This document shows positions 35,084-43,494 of a stretch of 64,000 nt of DNA, piece after piece. This DNA is from JAHEKD01 sp965204695 (GTDB lineage Bacteria > Pseudomonadota > Gammaproteobacteria > Arenicellales > JAHEKD01): NCBI GenBank assembly GCA_965204695.1, contig OZ242007.1, positions 2,976,001 through 3,040,000 of the forward strand. Direction: 5' to 3'. The position numbers and the translations under genes were made by a program. Each line of letters opens with the position of its first letter. Within the stretch, counting starts at the first letter, position 1. The notes beneath the pieces are model-generated. The model made no database searches and was not told the DNA's origin. It saw nothing but the letters and a program-made list of their open reading frames with translations.

Positions 35084-35193
35084 ATACCTCACATTACGGC
35101 ATCAAAAGTGCCAAAATGAGGTATTTCAACTAATTCATTTAAGCGAGGTATCCATATCATCACCACGGGTTAATTATAGATATAATATTCCCG
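35084..35193 (+). ncRNA. Relic of an IS110-family non-coding end (bridge-RNA-like)
   Basis: An outer stem ATACCTCA / TGAGGTAT encloses GGCA-tcaaaag-TGCC; a TTTAAGCGAGGTATCCAT box follows. The same layout with a different outer stem precedes the IS110-family gene at 46559. A second hairpin at 35164-35193 has arms CACGGG / CCCGTG enclosing ATTATA / TATAAT. No transposase follows, so this is an orphan or relic. Confidence 0.5.
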
Positions 35194-35219
35194 TGACAGC
35201 TCCATGATACTATGTCATA

Positions 35220-35890
35220 ATCATTTTGATTTTTAACGAGTCTCCATACCGCCTGAAAGGAGAATAGCGGCGGGTTTAAACAGGCTTGAGATAACGGATC
35301 AAGCCGATACATCGAGGGTTAATTCAATATTGGACTAACCCTACCGGACTAAGCAATGTTGCTTTATTCCGGATTTAACAACATAGATCCTCTTTGAGAG
35401 GTCTATTTATGCAAAAGACCCGAAGGGCGCTATGTTTCCCTTCGGGGATGTGGTGTATCCTTCGGATTATCATTAATCCTAAGATGGCGAAACGGAGGGC
35501 AAATGCGTCACACTGTGCATGCGGGAGAGGCGTTGATACGTTCAAACCCCATGTGCATTTATACAACTTAGGATGAACATGACCCATTGACGGTTCATCC
35601 ATTTAAAACATCATCACGTTTTAAAAACGTGATTAAAAAGTCGCAGACCATCTGAAAGCGGCTTCGTACTGATACGGATGGCAGGTCGATGTTAGACCAC
35701 GGTTGTTTTCGAATAACCTTGCAAACGTTTATGAACGTCCATGCTTAATGATGCCTCGTTAACCGGTCTTAGATCGGTATTCACGGATTCACTGTCCGTT
35801 GGATGAGGTTCAACACTTAACGGTAGTGAATTGGTTTTTAACTAGGATAAAAAAACCCAGCATGAGCTCTAACAGCAATACCTGAACTAA
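35220..35890. other. Strongly structured non-coding region before an integrase
   Basis: No gene seen. Hairpins: CCCGAAGGG / CCCTTCGGG with a 10-nt loop at about 35419-35448; GGATGAAC / GTTCATCC at about 35571-35600; palindrome ATCACGTTTT / AAAACGTGAT at about 35610-35632. Short GC-rich blocks alternate with AT spacers. It may be the integrase's recombination region or a structured RNA. Confidence 0.4.
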
Positions 35891-35907
35891 ATGAGGAATC
35901 AAACTCG

Positions 35908-36792
35908 ATGAGTAAGCTCGGTTACCAGGTAGACCGATTTATCAAAGCCTACGGCATTGATCGCCAGGGCAGTCATGCGACCAAAGCGGATCGTAAAGCG
36001 TCGCTCACTCGAGCGGCACATACATTGCATGACGAGCTGGGCTATCGGCATTTCAAATCGTTCACGCAGCTCAAACAGCATCACGTCAAAGCACTGGTGA
36101 ACCACTGGTTCAGCAAAGGGTTAACCCCGGCGGCACAAAAAAACTATATGAGCCATATTCGCTGGGCTGCTGAGTGTATTGGAAAAGCCAATATGATTCC
36201 ATTCAATACAGAACTCGGTATTGAACGCCGGCAATACATCAACAATGACGATAAGTCCTTACGACCAACAGCGCACCAAATTAGTCAAATAAAAAATGAA
36301 CACATGCGTGTTTCATTTCAGTTGCAAAAGGAGTTTGGTTTACGCCGTGAAGAAGCGCTCAAAATACAACCATCTAGGGCAGATCAGGGCTATCGGCTGC
36401 GATTAAAGGGCAGTTGGTGTAAAGGGGGACGTGAGCGTGAAATTCCGATTAACAATTCAGCACAACGACAAATTTTAAATGAGGCAAAAAAACTAGCAGG
36501 GCAGGGGTCCATGATACCTAAAGACACCAACTATAAACAATGGGTCAAAACCTATGAAAACACAACACGGGAAGTAGGATTAGGACACACACACGGATTA
36601 CGGCATGCTTATGCCCAGGATCGGTATGAACAATTGACCGGAAGGAAGTCACCAGCAGTAGAAGGATCTAAACGAAATGGGTTAGGCGATCAAGACCGAG
36701 AGCAAGATGAGCAAGCACGGCTCATCATCGCGCGTGAACTAGGTCATGATCGAGTAGAAATTACTGCTAATTACTTAGGATCTAAAAGCTAA
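35908..36792 (+). CDS. Tyrosine integrase with phage-integrase N-terminal domain
   Basis: 294 aa. N-terminal core-binding domain (residues 1-120) and catalytic residues FGLRREEAL (Arg), THGLRHAYAQDRYE (His-x-x-Arg), ARELGHDRVEITANYLG (His, Tyr). A 30-residue insertion before the last motif (SPAVEGSKRNGLGDQDREQD) is typical of this plasmid/ICE subgroup. A GAGGAATC ribosome-site-like stretch lies upstream. Probably acts on the structured region on its 5' side. Confidence 0.85.
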   Translation: MSKLGYQVDRFIKAYGIDRQGSHATKADRKASLTRAAHTLHDELGYRHFKSFTQLKQHHVKALVNHWFSKGLTPAAQKNYMSHIRWAAECIGKANMIPFNTELGIERRQYINNDDKSLRPTAHQISQIKNEHMRVSFQLQKEFGLRREEALKIQPSRADQGYRLRLKGSWCKGGREREIPINNSAQRQILNEAKKLAGQGSMIPKDTNYKQWVKTYENTTREVGLGHTHGLRHAYAQDRYEQLTGRKSPAVEGSKRNGLGDQDREQDEQARLIIARELGHDRVEITANYLGSKS

Positions 36793-36856
36793 TTAACTAT
36801 TTGAGGTGTGAGTTATAGAATTCCGATTTGGGTACGTTACCCCTACATATGAAGAC

Positions 36857-37360
36857 TTATACGCCGTTAAATATAATCTCCTGCTGTTGTGAACATGCTG
36901 AACTGATCTCGCGTTTTAAATAATACAAGGTAGGTAGTGCTATTTTCTGGCTCACAAGAAACGTTTCAGTGTCTGGTACGAGCTGATCGCTGATTATCGT
37001 ACCCATACTGACTTTCTGTTTTAGCCACTCATTGAATAGCGATTTGGATTTGTCAAAACGAGTGAAAGATAAATGATCAAATATCTGTTTTTTGCACTCC
37101 GTGCGTGTTGCATTCCGTGACGGAATCTCAACTGTGCCAAGGATCGGCAAGTTCATTGTATTACAGGCATGGCCAACAATCCTGCTATCCAGTGCATTTG
37201 GATTTTCAAGCAGTTGACCAAACATTCTGAGCGCGCAGACTTGCAAATAAATCCATAGTCGGTATTGTGTTTTGAATTTACCGACAAAACGTTTATCGTC
37301 TGTGGTTAAAGACCAATCCCGAATAATTTCATCTTCAGATAAATTCGTCTGGGTTTTCAT
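36857..37360 (-). pseudogene. Tn3-family transposase TnpA, N-terminal fragment
   Basis: 167 aa covering the DUF4158 N-terminal domain of Tn3-type transposases (LTTDDKRFVGKFKTQYRLWI, CNTMNLPILGTVEIPSRNAT). The remaining 800 or so residues with the DDE core are absent. The frame ends in unrelated sequence at IIFNGV. It starts 13 bp after tnpR, the usual tnpR-tnpA order. Confidence 0.8.
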
Positions 37361-37373
37361 TGGTGAGGTAACT

Positions 37374-37928
37374 TTATTTCTTCAGATACTGGTAGAGAGT
37401 TTCCCGACTAATACCAAAGTCTCGGGCAATCTGGCTTTTAATCTCACCTTTTTTGACTCGCTTTTTTAATGAGTTGATTTGATCTGTGGATAGCGAAGGT
37501 TTTCTCCCTTTATAAACACCGCGCTTTTTGGCCAAAGCAATACCTTCCATTTGACGTTCCTTGATCAAGGCTCGTTCAAATTCCGCAAAGGCACCCATGA
37601 CTGAAAGCAGTAGTTTTGACATCGGCGAATCCTCTCCTGTAAATGTAAGTCCTTCCGTAAGAAACTCAATTTTGACTTGCTGATCTGCCAGTCGGGTGAC
37701 CAATTGGCGCAGGTCGTCAAGGTTCCGAGCCAAGCGGTCCATGCTATGGACAACAACCGTATCCCCTTCGCGGACGTAATCCAACATGGCCTCCAGTTCA
37801 GGTCTTACCGTATCTTTGCCAGAGTCCTTATCAACAAAGCGCTTGTTTAGCTTCAGGCCTTCAAGCTGCCGCTGCGAATTTTGTTCCAGGGAACTAACTC
37901 GAATATATCCAATCTTCTTTCCAGTCAT
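37374..37928 (-). CDS. tnpR: Tn3-family serine resolvase TnpR
   Basis: 184 aa. Catalytic domain GYIRVSSLEQNSQRQLEG (Ser10), VVHSMDRLARNLDDLR, the interface helix region GAFAEFERALIKERQMEGI, and C-terminal helix-turn-helix KSQIARDFGISRETLYQYL. It resolves cointegrates at a res site, which should be the 120 bp upstream. The gene is intact although its transposase is not. Confidence 0.9.
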   Translation of the reverse strand: MTGKKIGYIRVSSLEQNSQRQLEGLKLNKRFVDKDSGKDTVRPELEAMLDYVREGDTVVVHSMDRLARNLDDLRQLVTRLADQQVKIEFLTEGLTFTGEDSPMSKLLLSVMGAFAEFERALIKERQMEGIALAKKRGVYKGRKPSLSTDQINSLKKRVKKGEIKSQIARDFGISRETLYQYLKK

Positions 37929-38055
37929 CCTAAACGGCCATCTGTTATGTATTTATGTCAGGATAGACTCTATGACCTTAAGCAAAACATGTCAATAAAT
38001 TAGCAAAACAAGTCTAATCTGACATATTTTAGACGGCAACCTGACGTCTGGGTAC
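37929..38055. promoter_or_regulatory. Probable res site of the Tn3-type element
   Basis: Between tnpR and the peptidase gene, TGTC/GACA-type half-sites recur (TGTCAGGATAGAC, AGTCTAATCTGACA, TTTAGACGGCAACCTGACG), as in the subsites of Tn3 resolution sites, where both transposon genes are also regulated. Confidence 0.5.
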
Positions 38056-38151
38056 GGTGCACTTCAACTTGACACAGAATTTTGCGTTTATTCCATTACA
38101 TTTTTTTTGATTTTTGTTAGCATGGTCAAGAATATAATTTTGAGATTAGTA

Positions 38152-41100
38152 ATGATGAAAGCAAAAAACTTGACATTAATATTTTTTTTGTACTTTAGTA
38201 TGGTTATAACCTCTTATGCAACTAGCATACAATTCTCTGGTATAAACTTTAATGCAATCAATTCTGTATCAGGGCAAACATTTACTAATGCAGTCTCAAT
38301 TGGAGGCGCAACTTGGGACGTTAATGTTAGAATAGTGCAATGGCAAAATCCCACTAACATTGCTATTTCAAATACTAACCTCAGTGGTACACCGTTTCTT
38401 AACTCAGTCTGGCCCTCTGCCACAGGTGTGTTTTATCGCTTTACCAACCCAGGCGGTTTTCTAGTTCTTGACTTTACATTTACTCGGACAAGTGGTGCTA
38501 CGCCTTTGATTTTGGTTGTACATAATGGCGAATCAGTAGATAGAGAAAGAGATACCCTAATTACGACAGGTACAGACTGGGAACTGTTGTTCGATCAGAA
38601 TTTAAGCAATATTAGTGCTGTTGGCAATACAGCCATTCATGAAGACTCTGATGCTGCAGATACACCAGGTGTCGGTTCTTGGGCTTCTAGCACTGTTCTA
38701 ACCGATACGGTTTCTACTATCACATATCGATATGATTATTTAGGTGACACTGAAGGTGCTAATATGATTTCGTTTGAGTTTGGCTCGTTAGATTATGGCG
38801 ATGCACCAGACACAGCAAATGGCACTGCAGTGAATAATTATAATACAACCGCCATTGATTCAGGGGCCGCACATATAATTCCGCAAAACATTGCTGGAAA
38901 CTCAAATAATCCTTATTATCTTGGTGTAGTCCAGCCCGATGGCGATTCTGGAACGTTACAGGACTTAGCTGCCAATGCTGATGGTGCGGATGAAGATGGT
39001 GTGGCTGCTTTCCAGCAATATAGATCGGCAGGTGGAATGGTCTGTGGCACATATACCACCACAGCAGGAGAGTATTGTGTTGAAGTAGAAGCCACTAATA
39101 ATGGTTCTAACGATGCAGATATGGTAGGTTGGTTAGATTTTGGAGCAGGCAATGGGTTTATTCCTGATGGTTCATTTGATACAGCGGAGCAATCAACGCC
39201 AATAACTATTCCTTCCAACAGTGGTACTAATACATATACTGTTGTGTTTTCTAATCTAGGCACTGTTGATATGCAACGTGCAAATCAAACCTATGCCCGA
39301 TTTCGAATCACTAGTGATAATAATTTTTCTGCATCCCCGTCACCAACCGGGGGAGCGGTAGACGGTGAAGTTGAGGATTATTTACTGACCTTTGATACCC
39401 TGCCGGTGACGTTGTCGCATTTTGATTCGAACCTTTTGAGCAACAAAGTTGAAGTCAACTGGGGCACATCGAGCGAGTTATTTAATGTAGGTTTTCAGCT
39501 GTGGGGGTTAGATGGTGCTGACGGCAAGTGGGAGAAGTTACACAACTGGTTGGTTCGTTCAGGTAGCGGTAATGCGGTTGAACCGCAGAGTTACTTGAAG
39601 ACAGCGAGGATTCCAACCTCAATTGACACGCTGATAGCCCTGGGCATTTCCAGTGTGGATTCGGATGGGACAGAACATTACCACGGCCCGTTTGAGTTGG
39701 GGAAATCCTATGGCGATTTATCACAGTTAGAACCGATTGCCTGGAATCATATACGATCTGAAATGGATGCAAATATGTTAGCTCGAGGTTATATCAAAGA
39801 TCGTGTTAAAGGCTATCGAAAAGCGAGTCCCGTTACACTTCAAACTAACGACTCATCCGATACGCAAACCGTGGTGGAATTTTCTGTTTCAAAAACCGGT
39901 ATGTATCGAATTACTGCTCAGGAGCTATTGACGGCAGGGATTGAATGGCGAGATGTACGACGCGGTGATCTTGCACTACTGGATCATAATGGCGACGCGG
40001 TTGTGCGTTATGTATGGGCACGAGGTAGTGGAAAAGGCCTGAATAAGACATTAGGAAACAAAGGTGAAATTTATTTTTATGGTCGATCTCCGGACGAAAG
40101 TGAAGGGCTTTATACCGATTCAAGTGTATACCGATTGGTGTTGGATCGTTATCAGGCGTTACAGGCCCCGGTTCAAGGCAAACAAGGCATTCAAGATGGT
40201 TATAGTGACTACTATATGGAACACGCTGAGGTCGAAAACGATGCGCTATACGTATTGAATAGTACTGCCGATGATCCCTGGTTAAGTCGGGTCGTGTTAG
40301 GTTATCCGGATCAACCCAGTTTATATGGACTGCAAATACCCATTGAGGCAGATGCACTGTGGGATCAGGCTTCGACGCTGACGTTGGGTTTGGGTCGCAG
40401 TAGCGGCTTAGCATTTGTCGACGCTGATTTAGATGGCCATCAGGACCCCGAGCACATTGTTGAAGGTCTAGTGTTAAGTTCAGCAGGTTCAAATGGGCTA
40501 TTAAACCTAGCCACAGAAACCGCCGTGGGATCGGGTGAGTGGGATATTGAATTTTCAATTCCTGCTAATACACCGTTAACGATCAATGACGGTCATGTCA
40601 TTGCAGGGGGCGGATTTAGTGCAGGCAATGGATATGCTTTTAGCGAAATTCATGTGGATAGCATTGGTCTTGTGTACGCGCGCCCTTATGTTGCAAAAAC
40701 AGGGGACGATCATTTGGTCTTTACCGGACCGAACAAGAATGAATTAGGCTATGAAGTGACGGTACCCGATACAGGCGGGCCATGGGTGTTCGGCAGTGAC
40801 GGATCCAATTTAGTGCGCATTGCTTTGGAATCCCAAAACAAACAAACCAATACTTCTGGTGCAAAAGAGCGTGTAGTTCGTTTTGCGACGCTACCGAATA
40901 TCAACAATACAGCATTACATTATTGGGTTAGTGGCAAAGGTGGTTTTTTGAGCGTGGCTGATTTAACCGTAAAATCGATCCCAAATTCACCAGCACTACT
41001 TGCGCAGGCGGCGGGTGCAAACCTATTGATTGTTTCTCATCCCGCTTTTTTGGGTGATCCCTTAACCGGTTATGCAGCATTCAAGCAAAGTCAGGGTTAC

Positions 41101-42069
41101 AGTGTAGCGATTATCGATTATCTTGAGGTTGTTGATGCATTCGGTGGAGGGCAACCCGGACCGCAGGGCTTAACAAATTATTTGTCACAAGTAGAAAAAT
41201 TGGGGCTTCTTGATCATGTGTTGTTAGTGGGCGGAAGTACTTATGATCATACAGATATACAAAATACCGGCGCTATCACCTTTATTCCGGGCCATTATGG
41301 TGAGTCGTCCTATTCGAAATTCACGGTCAGTGATGTGCCGTATATTAGTACGCTCGATAATCTGTTATTTGCCACGATAGGGCGCTGGCCGGTACGTACT
41401 GAGAATGATCTTCAGGCCATTATCAATAAATCTATCGCGTGGTCGAATCGAGACCGATCAGATAATTCTGCCTTATTGATAGCTGAGCATACCGTGGTCG
41501 GTGAAAACATTGATTTTGGTGATGCGTTAGACGGTGTGGCGCAGGTATTGCCGGCAGATTACCGTCAAACACGCGTGTATGTGGATCAAGTGGCGGCGGA
41601 TAACAATTTAAACCTGCCGGGTCAATTGACTCAGGCCTTGACGTTATCGAAGACGGCGATCATTGATGAATTGAACAAGACCCCAGATGTGGTGTTGTAC
41701 AACGGTCATGCGAGTACGCGTCAGTTATCGAACCAGAACCTGTTCAAATCCGGTGATATCGCTCAGATCACAGCAGATAACGCAGAAGTGTGGTTACCGA
41801 TGAGCTGTTATGTGACGTTTTACGAAAGTACCCATGTCAACACATTGGCGCATCAACTCCTGTTCACGGGTAATGCCGCCAGCATTACGGGGGCTATGTT
41901 ATTATCCAATCAATCAGAGAATATACAGGTGGGCCAATCAATTCTTGATCAAACGCTCCATGCAAATCAGTCGATGGGTCAAGCGATCAATGACTATAAA
42001 TCCAGTCAGGATAACCCTAAATTAAACATTAACTGGTCATTGCTGGGAGACCCGACTCATGGATTGTAA
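38152..42069 (+). CDS. Secreted C25 (gingipain-like) cysteine peptidase, copy 1
   Basis: About 1,305 aa from ATG 38152. Signal peptide (KNLTLIFFLYFSMVITSYA). Residues 25-260 form a beta-rich unknown module. A GEVED module at about 270-410 ends GGAVDGEVEDYLL. From LPVTLSHFDSN the long conserved part begins: beta domains, then Peptidase_C25 with catalytic His1186 (LYNGHAS) and Cys1219 (LPMSCYVTF), ending LLGDPTHGL. C25 enzymes are extracellular Cys peptidases cleaving after basic residues in gingipains; specificity here is unknown. No type IX secretion tail. A 46-aa gene overlaps its end. Cargo beside tnpR and res. Confidence 0.85.
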   Translation: MMKAKNLTLIFFLYFSMVITSYATSIQFSGINFNAINSVSGQTFTNAVSIGGATWDVNVRIVQWQNPTNIAISNTNLSGTPFLNSVWPSATGVFYRFTNPGGFLVLDFTFTRTSGATPLILVVHNGESVDRERDTLITTGTDWELLFDQNLSNISAVGNTAIHEDSDAADTPGVGSWASSTVLTDTVSTITYRYDYLGDTEGANMISFEFGSLDYGDAPDTANGTAVNNYNTTAIDSGAAHIIPQNIAGNSNNPYYLGVVQPDGDSGTLQDLAANADGADEDGVAAFQQYRSAGGMVCGTYTTTAGEYCVEVEATNNGSNDADMVGWLDFGAGNGFIPDGSFDTAEQSTPITIPSNSGTNTYTVVFSNLGTVDMQRANQTYARFRITSDNNFSASPSPTGGAVDGEVEDYLLTFDTLPVTLSHFDSNLLSNKVEVNWGTSSELFNVGFQLWGLDGADGKWEKLHNWLVRSGSGNAVEPQSYLKTARIPTSIDTLIALGISSVDSDGTEHYHGPFELGKSYGDLSQLEPIAWNHIRSEMDANMLARGYIKDRVKGYRKASPVTLQTNDSSDTQTVVEFSVSKTGMYRITAQELLTAGIEWRDVRRGDLALLDHNGDAVVRYVWARGSGKGLNKTLGNKGEIYFYGRSPDESEGLYTDSSVYRLVLDRYQALQAPVQGKQGIQDGYSDYYMEHAEVENDALYVLNSTADDPWLSRVVLGYPDQPSLYGLQIPIEADALWDQASTLTLGLGRSSGLAFVDADLDGHQDPEHIVEGLVLSSAGSNGLLNLATETAVGSGEWDIEFSIPANTPLTINDGHVIAGGGFSAGNGYAFSEIHVDSIGLVYARPYVAKTGDDHLVFTGPNKNELGYEVTVPDTGGPWVFGSDGSNLVRIALESQNKQTNTSGAKERVVRFATLPNINNTALHYWVSGKGGFLSVADLTVKSIPNSPALLAQAAGANLLIVSHPAFLGDPLTGYAAFKQSQGYSVAIIDYLEVVDAFGGGQPGPQGLTNYLSQVEKLGLLDHVLLVGGSTYDHTDIQNTGAITFIPGHYGESSYSKFTVSDVPYISTLDNLLFATIGRWPVRTENDLQAIINKSIAWSNRDRSDNSALLIAEHTVVGENIDFGDALDGVAQVLPADYRQTRVYVDQVAADNNLNLPGQLTQALTLSKTAIIDELNKTPDVVLYNGHASTRQLSNQNLFKSGDIAQITADNAEVWLPMSCYVTFYESTHVNTLAHQLLFTGNAASITGAMLLSNQSENIQVGQSILDQTLHANQSMGQAINDYKSSQDNPKLNINWSLLGDPTHGL

Positions 42070-42199
42070 ATTAAACGGTCAATTGAAGGCTTATCAAGCT
42101 CCAACTATGATTCACTTGGGGAGCTTAGGTCTGTTGATCATGGGTGCATCAGGAGGACAAAGCGAGTCGGGTGCGGGTACTGAGCGTTTTAATTTATAA
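42059..42199 (+). CDS. 46-aa lasso-leader-like peptide, copy 1 (candidate RiPP precursor)
   Basis: ATG overlaps the peptidase stop by 11 bp. Sequence landmarks: MDCKLNGQLKAYQAP, then TMIHLGSLGLLIMG and a Gly/Ser-rich tail ASGGQSESGAGTERFNL. Tyr12-x-x-Pro15-x-Met17-x-x-x-Gly21 fits the YxxPxLxxxG leader motif bound by RRE/PqqD-like domains in lasso-type RiPP precursors, and GSLxxLxxG-S-G is common in that leader family. No maturation enzymes occur in the window. The same gene, identical, follows peptidase copy 2. It could instead be a substrate or inhibitor of the peptidase. Confidence 0.6.
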   Translation: MDCKLNGQLKAYQAPTMIHLGSLGLLIMGASGGQSESGAGTERFNL

Positions 42200-42241
42200 G
42201 TGGGATATCAGCCAGCTTTTCAGTGACAAATCATACTTAAT

Positions 42242-42253
42242 ATGCTATAGCAT
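42242..42253. promoter_or_regulatory. parDE operator palindrome
   Basis: The 12-bp palindrome ATGCTATAGCAT ends on the first ATG of parD, with AT-rich promoter-like sequence upstream and no Shine-Dalgarno sequence. An identical copy is at 51617-51628. RHH antitoxins of this kind usually bind such a site to repress their own gene. Confidence 0.55.
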
Positions 42254-42545
42254 GATGATGAGTGACACCGAACGCATGACAATCACCCTGACTCCCGAGA
42301 TGGCTCGCACCGTCAAAAGCGCTGTTGCCACGGGCGACTATGCGTCTAGTTCGGAGATTGTGAGGGAGGCTTTGCGCCATTGGCGACGGCAACGTGAGAT
42401 TCAAGCACAAGAACTTGAAGCGCTCCGTGCAGAAGTGCAGGTTGGAATGCGCGACTTGGAACAAGGACGCGTTCGTAATTTTGATACAGACCGAATCACG
42501 CAGAAAGGCAGGCAGCGATTAAAAGCACCCGAACCCTCCGAATAA
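42252..42545 (+). CDS. parD: ParD-type antitoxin, copy 1
   Basis: 97 aa from the first of three consecutive ATGs. Ribbon-helix-helix (ERMTITLTPEMARTVKSAVA, then GDYASSSEIVREALRHW) and a charged C-terminal toxin-binding tail (ELEALRAEVQVGMRDLEQG). It neutralises the ParE-like toxin encoded by the overlapping next gene and binds the palindrome over its start. Identical to copy 2. Confidence 0.9.
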   Translation: MMMSDTERMTITLTPEMARTVKSAVATGDYASSSEIVREALRHWRRQREIQAQELEALRAEVQVGMRDLEQGRVRNFDTDRITQKGRQRLKAPEPSE

Positions 42546-42823
42546 CCGAGCAAGCCGAAGACGATCTCGCCGAAATTTGGGGGTTTATTGCCGAGGATTC
42601 GCCGGATAACGCAACGCGATTTGTCCGACAGCTCGAAAATGCCTGCTTGCCATTACTCGATCAGCCTTTTCTGGGACCAGCGCGAGATGAGCTGTTTCCG
42701 GGGGTGCGGGCGCATTTCTTTCGCAAGTACGTGATCTATTATGTAGCGACCGACCAAGAGATTATCATTATCCGAGTGGTGCATGGCAGCCGGGATCGGA
42801 GGGCCTTGTTTCCCGACGAATAA
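42518..42823 (+). CDS. parE: ParE-type toxin, copy 1 (non-standard start)
   Basis: The frame reads IKSTRTLRITEQAEDDLAEI, then WGFIAEDSPDNATRFVRQLE, FRKYVIYYVATDQEIIIIRV and VHGSRD: a RelE/ParE fold with the usual C-terminal VxHGxRD. There is no ATG, GTG or TTG between the upstream stop TGA and this region; ATT at 42518, with AGGCAGGCAG before it, is the likely start (101 aa), overlapping parD by 28 bp. ParE toxins poison gyrase. Identical to copy 2. Confidence 0.75.
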   Translation: MKSTRTLRITEQAEDDLAEIWGFIAEDSPDNATRFVRQLENACLPLLDQPFLGPARDELFPGVRAHFFRKYVIYYVATDQEIIIIRVVHGSRDRRALFPDE

Positions 42824-42886
42824 TTTGTGTTGGAGTCCTGGTGATTGTTCCCAACGGAATTTTCGGCGGTTTGGGCTTACACCCCC

Positions 42887-43378
42887 TTATTGGGATTCTT
42901 TTATGCCGGCATGGGTGTTTGTGGTCAGTTGATATATTTATCTGTTAAAGAAAAAGCCAAGCGTAACGAAATCAACCAGATTGTAAAAAAACACTTTAGG
43001 TTTTTATCTTTTGCGGAGTTAATCGACCTGTGTGGTTCATTTTTTTATCAGATGGCGATTGCTGCCGCACCGACGGTAGTCTATGTTGCCGCCATGCTGC
43101 AATTTTTACCGATTGCCTGCATGGTTTACGCTATTTTGCTACTCTTTATATTCACCAATCCACAAACAAAAGCCGTTGCCAGATCACAATTAAAAGAAGG
43201 AATGGTTAAAACAATGGCCTCAATATTTACCTTTGTTGGGGCCGTGTTAATTATCGGCTCAAGCCAGGTGGAAAGCTTTTTGAGGGATTATTTTGTGAAT
43301 TATTGGGAAGCATCAAAAAGTGTGGGAGATTCTATGAAATGGAGCAAAATTCTTAGCTGTTGTAGCACAGCCACCTAA
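42887..43378 (+). pseudogene. EamA/DMT-like transporter, N-terminal half lost
   Basis: After the Tn3-type end the frame reads LLGFFYAGMGVCGQLIYLSV, then FLSFAELIDLCGSFFYQMAI, APTVVYVAAMLQFLPIACMV and a last hydrophobic segment (ASIFTFVGAVLIIGSS), i.e. about four membrane helices of a drug/metabolite transporter-like protein. Upstream residues are encoded by the inverted repeat, so the 5' part was replaced. The tail WEASKSVGDSMKW has a near copy at 52725-52745. Confidence 0.5.
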
Positions 43379-43494
43379 TTCTCGGCACATTTCAGGCGTC
43401 ATGGTCCATGAATCTTTATTTTAGGCCACGCTACGCGCTGATTTTCAGGCTAATTTGGCCCAGTGCCCACGAAGCTGTGCAAAACGGCAAGATT

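Larger units (their letters stand above)
42210..42886 (+). mobile_element. parDE passenger segment ending in a Tn3-type inverted repeat, copy 1
   Basis: Identical to 51585-52261 (offset 9,375 bp), from CAGCCAGCTTTTCAGTGAC to the outer end GGTTTGGGCTTACACCCCC. Toxin-antitoxin passengers next to an end are known from Tn3 transposons. The left boundary is a junction with the peptidase unit. The inner part of the repeat (GGCGGTTT then GAATTTTC) differs from that of the TIME-like element but its outer 18 bp are the same. Confidence 0.65.

Noticed and set aside
34676..35133. Open frames of 60-86 codons on both strands
   Set aside because: No start signals, domains or consistent composition.
39911..40558. 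215-codon minus-strand open frame opposite the peptidase gene (also 54837-55484)
   Set aside because: His/Pro/Arg-rich composition typical of an antisense shadow. It exists only because the peptidase sequence is duplicated.
42144..42251. N-terminal extension of ParD in copy 1 from a GTG at 42144
   Set aside because: The extension lies in peptidase-unit DNA left of the junction and is absent in the identical copy 2.
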